NCBI GenBank assembly: GCA_038363005.1
Contig: JBBQBI010000016.1
Coordinates: 1-64,000 of the forward strand
Reading direction: 5' to 3'
Origin: JAKOWB01 sp038363005
GTDB taxonomy: Bacteria > Pseudomonadota > Alphaproteobacteria > Kiloniellales > JACOMY01
Length of the DNA stretch: 64,000 nucleotides
Shown: one piece after another, positions 61,811-64,000 of the stretch
Layout: each line of letters begins with the position of its first letter
Position numbering within the stretch: the stretch's first letter is position 1
Translations under genes and position numbers: made by a program
Notes under the pieces: model-generated
Seen by the model: the letters and a program-made list of their open reading frames with translations, nothing else
The model's database searches: none
What the model was told of the DNA's origin: nothing

Positions 61811-62470
61811 TCAGGCCTCGCCGCCACCCGGCGTCTTGATGCCTTCCCACTTCGGGCGCGACATCTGCCGGGTGAAATCGCTGAACATGATGTTGAAGGC
61901 CATCGAGATGCGCTCGTGACCGCTGGTGTTGGGCGGCACCGCGTGCTGCAGCCAGGCCGGGAACAGCACCAGGCGGCCGGCCGGCACGGCGACCAGCGCG
62001 CTGTCCGAGTTGGTCGGGCCCAGCTGCTTCACCTTGGGCGCGATCTGCCTGGTCTGCAGCCGCGGATCGACGAAGCGGATGGCATCGGCACCAGGCCCGG
62101 TCTTCACGTAGTAGACGCCGGACAGATAGTTGTTCGGATGGGTGTGCGAGGCGTGCGGCGAGCCGTTGGGATTGACGTTGGCCCAGCAGCCGGTGATCTC
62201 GAAGCCGCTGTGGTCGATCTGCAGGTACTCCAGCACGCCGGCGGATGCCTGGTTGATCAGCTGCACCAGGGGGCGGAACTCCGGACGCTGGTGCAGGTCC
62301 TGGTGGGTCTGCCAGATGGCACCAGGCGCAATCGGCGGCCGTGGCTCGATCAGCTCGAGGATCGCCTGCTCGAGCTGCGCGTTCAGCACCTGGGCGGTGG
62401 CCGCCGGCAGGTCGTGGGTCCACACGAAGGTGGGGAACAGCGGCAGCGCCTGGTTCTTCTCGAAGCTCAT
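61811..62470 (-). CDS. Putative 2OG-Fe(II) oxygenase
   Basis: The 219-residue protein matches the TIGR02466-like family of putative 2-oxoglutarate/iron oxygenases: LFPTFVWTHDLP at the start, WANVNPNGSPHASHTHPNNYLSGVYYV near 98 (candidate iron histidines), LVLFPAWLQHAVPPN near 170 and the ERISMAFNIMF segment with the 2OG arginine. It converges with the TPR-methyltransferase gene four bases away. Substrate unknown. Confidence 0.82.
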   Translation of the reverse strand: MSFEKNQALPLFPTFVWTHDLPAATAQVLNAQLEQAILELIEPRPPIAPGAIWQTHQDLHQRPEFRPLVQLINQASAGVLEYLQIDHSGFEITGCWANVNPNGSPHASHTHPNNYLSGVYYVKTGPGADAIRFVDPRLQTRQIAPKVKQLGPTNSDSALVAVPAGRLVLFPAWLQHAVPPNTSGHERISMAFNIMFSDFTRQMSRPKWEGIKTPGGGEA

Positions 62471-62523
62471 GGGGTCCCTCCGGCTCCTGTCCTAACGGCC
62501 AGCCGGCCGGCCGGCAAGCCAGC

Positions 62524-63036
62524 TCAGTCGGCCAGCACGCAGACCCGGGCCCGGGCGGTGGCGCTGGTCAGCACCTGCACAAGGTCGGCGCGGCGCATGG
62601 CGACGCAGCCCTCGGTCGGCGTCAGGTCGGGCCGCGCGATGTGCAGGAAGATGGCGCTGCCACGCCCGGACAGCACCGGATCGTCGTTGTAGCCCAGCAC
62701 CACGATCAGATCGTAGAGCTCGTCCTCGCGCCACAGCACCTCGTGGCTGCCGGCGAAGGGCAGGTTGATCGGCTGGTTGTACAGCGCTTCCTGCGGGTCG
62801 TCGCACCAGCCGTGCTGCGGCGCCAGGGCGCGCACCGGCAGGCCAGCGGTCTGCGGCGGATCCAGCCGGTCGGGCCGGAACAGCAGGTAGCGCATGGCGA
62901 AGCAGCCAATCGGGGTGGTGCCGTCGCCTTCGCGCTTGTTGCGCGCCAGGCCGTTCTTGCCGACCGTGCAGGGAAACAGCCGGGCGCCATAGCGCCCCTG
63001 CCATTTTCCATGCCGCCGCGAGACGAAGAGATCCAT
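62524..63036 (-). CDS. L,D-transpeptidase family protein
   Basis: The 170-residue protein has a YkuD-type L,D-transpeptidase domain: VGKNGLARNKREGDGTTPIG near residue 25 and HIARPDLTPTEGCVAM near 132-147 with the catalytic cysteine. No clear signal peptide is seen, which is odd for a cell-wall enzyme; it belongs to the short family of YkuD proteins seen in proteobacteria. It lies 66 bp downstream of ribA on the same strand. Confidence 0.85.
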   Translation of the reverse strand: MDLFVSRRHGKWQGRYGARLFPCTVGKNGLARNKREGDGTTPIGCFAMRYLLFRPDRLDPPQTAGLPVRALAPQHGWCDDPQEALYNQPINLPFAGSHEVLWREDELYDLIVVLGYNDDPVLSGRGSAIFLHIARPDLTPTEGCVAMRRADLVQVLTSATARARVCVLAD

Positions 63037-63102
63037 GACTCCCCTATATCCCGGTAATCATTTGGACGAAAGGCATGACGTGGTGCCGCGCGGTCGCAGG
63101 AG

Positions 63103-64000
63103 TCAGAACAGGTGTCCGAAGCGCTTCGCCTTCGCCGCCAGATAGGGGCGATTGTGCTCGTTCGCCGGGAAGGCGTGCGGCACCCGCTCGACCACCTTGA
63201 GGCCACAGCGCTCCAGTCCGGCGACCTTCTCCGGGTTGTTGGTCAGCAGCCGGATCCGGCGCATGCCCAGGCGGCGCAGCATCTCGGCCGCCGGCAGATA
63301 GATCCGCTCGTCGGCATCGAAGCCCAGTTGCAAGTTGGCCTCGGCGGTGTCGGCGCCGCGGTCCTGCAGCGCATAGGCCCGCAGCTTGTTGACCAGGCCG
63401 ATGCCGCGACCCTCCTGCGCCAAATAGAGCAGGATGCCGGAACCGGCGGCGGCAATGGCATCGATGGCGCCGCGCAGCTGGTCGCCGCAGTCGCAGCGCA
63501 GCGATCCCAGCAGGTCGCCGGTGAAGCATTCCGAGTGCAGCCGGGTCAGCACCGGCAGCGCCGGGTCGGGATGACCGATGACGATGGCCAAGTGCTCGAT
63601 GCCGCCGTCGCCGGGACGGAAGGCGTGCACCTCGGTCTCCTCGGCGCCCATCAGCGGCACGCGCGCCACCGCCACCTCAGCCAGGCTGCGGGCGCCGGCG
63701 TAACGGTATTCGGCCACCGCGTCGGTGGCAACGCTCAGCAGGTCGCCGTCGGCAGCCGCCGCCAGGGCGCGCTCCACCGGCAGCGTGACCAGCAGGGCGG
63801 CGGGCAGCAGGCGGGCCAGCTTGGCCAGGTCGATGGCCGCCTGAGCCAGATGCTGTGGCGCTTCGCCGCGCTCCGGACGGGCCAGCGGCTGGGCGCCGCT
63901 GCTGGTCGGATCGGCCAGCTCCAGCACGCGCTCCAGAGAACGGTCGAGCAGCTTCAGGGCGACCACCTCCTGGCCGACCGTGGTCAGGCCTAGCGCGACG
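63103..64000 (-). CDS. ribA: GTP cyclohydrolase II (partial, runs past the window end)
   Basis: The frame stays open to the window edge, so the N-terminus is missing. The visible part has an N-terminal domain of about 120 residues and a RibA domain with HSECFTGDLLGSLRCDCGDQL (zinc cysteines C..C.C), YLAQEGRGIGLVNKLRAY and LLTNNPEKVAGLERCG. The enzyme converts GTP to the first riboflavin precursor. The N-terminal part is not an intact RibB domain, as in other alphaproteobacterial RibA proteins. Confidence 0.93.
   Translation of the reverse strand, partial: VALGLTTVGQEVVALKLLDRSLERVLELADPTSSGAQPLARPERGEAPQHLAQAAIDLAKLARLLPAALLVTLPVERALAAAADGDLLSVATDAVAEYRYAGARSLAEVAVARVPLMGAEETEVHAFRPGDGGIEHLAIVIGHPDPALPVLTRLHSECFTGDLLGSLRCDCGDQLRGAIDAIAAAGSGILLYLAQEGRGIGLVNKLRAYALQDRGADTAEANLQLGFDADERIYLPAAEMLRRLGMRRIRLLTNNPEKVAGLERCGLKVVERVPHAFPANEHNRPYLAAKAKRFGHLF

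Overview
This 64 kb window is GC-rich (roughly two thirds or more by eye) chromosomal DNA from an alphaproteobacterium. The best match is the Rhodospirillales-like part of the class. The placement rests on the hemE/PPDK-regulator junction, the hemE-hemH-hemJ-rho run, mnmE-mnmG-rsmG-parA-parB with parS sites, the leuS-lptE-holA block with a DUF3576 lipoprotein, TrcR (DUF1013), DUF1192, DUF6489, and an alphaproteobacterial-type porin. It looks like the origin-proximal part of the chromosome. No phage, transposase or CRISPR array was seen.

Layout. Positions 1-15.5 kb hold housekeeping and metabolic genes: acetyl-CoA synthetase, two membrane glycosyltransferases (GT87-like and GT39/ArnT-like), a Rieske protein, an EVE-domain protein, a creatininase-family hydrolase, a hydroxyacyl-CoA dehydrogenase, an M19 peptidase, a dienelactone hydrolase/quinone oxidoreductase fusion, ogt, a lipoprotein, DUF1192, a second quinone oxidoreductase, TrcR and a GNAT enzyme. 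Positions 15.6-19.8 kb carry secB and a tightly overlapped minus-strand operon (PPDK regulator, maf, aroE, coaE, dnaQ). A 380-bp gene-free segment at 19.76-20.14 kb, with degenerate DnaA-box-like 9-mers, lies between that operon and hemE and is the probable oriC. Then come hemE-hemH-hemJ and rho.

Positions 24.3-44.4 kb form a block of about 20 kb between rho and mnmE, which are close neighbours in many alphaproteobacteria. It holds a small membrane protein, an unusual SDR, pdxA, trkH, two DUF4189-type secreted proteins, a nicotinate phosphoribosyltransferase, another SDR, prpE, a slipin (SPFH/Band-7) with a cluster of tRNA-like elements upstream, an acyl-CoA synthetase, a YgiN-like monooxygenase, a YaiI-family protein, an enolase-superfamily enzyme, a 3-hydroxyisobutyrate-dehydrogenase-like enzyme, a DUF255 protein, DUF6489 and a nitroreductase. 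Most dispersed palindromic repeats of the window sit in this block.

Positions 44.45-50.3 kb carry mnmE-mnmG-rsmG-parA-parB with three parS sites. Positions 50.8-55.6 kb carry holA-lptE-leuS-DUF3576. Positions 55.8-64 kb hold two sulfotransferases, a porin, YggS, a TPR-methyltransferase, a 2OG-Fe(II) oxygenase-like protein, an L,D-transpeptidase-like protein and a ribA cut off by the window end.

The most interesting locus is 33.85-35.92 kb on the minus strand. A promoter-like site is followed by a possible 37-residue ORF, three tRNA-like elements with abnormal features, and then a slipin gene. This fits the published idea (Burroughs and Aravind survey of RNA repair, recalled from memory) of SPFH/Band-7 proteins that have a cognate tRNA-like non-coding RNA. 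No RtcB ligase or RtcR regulator is present in the window.
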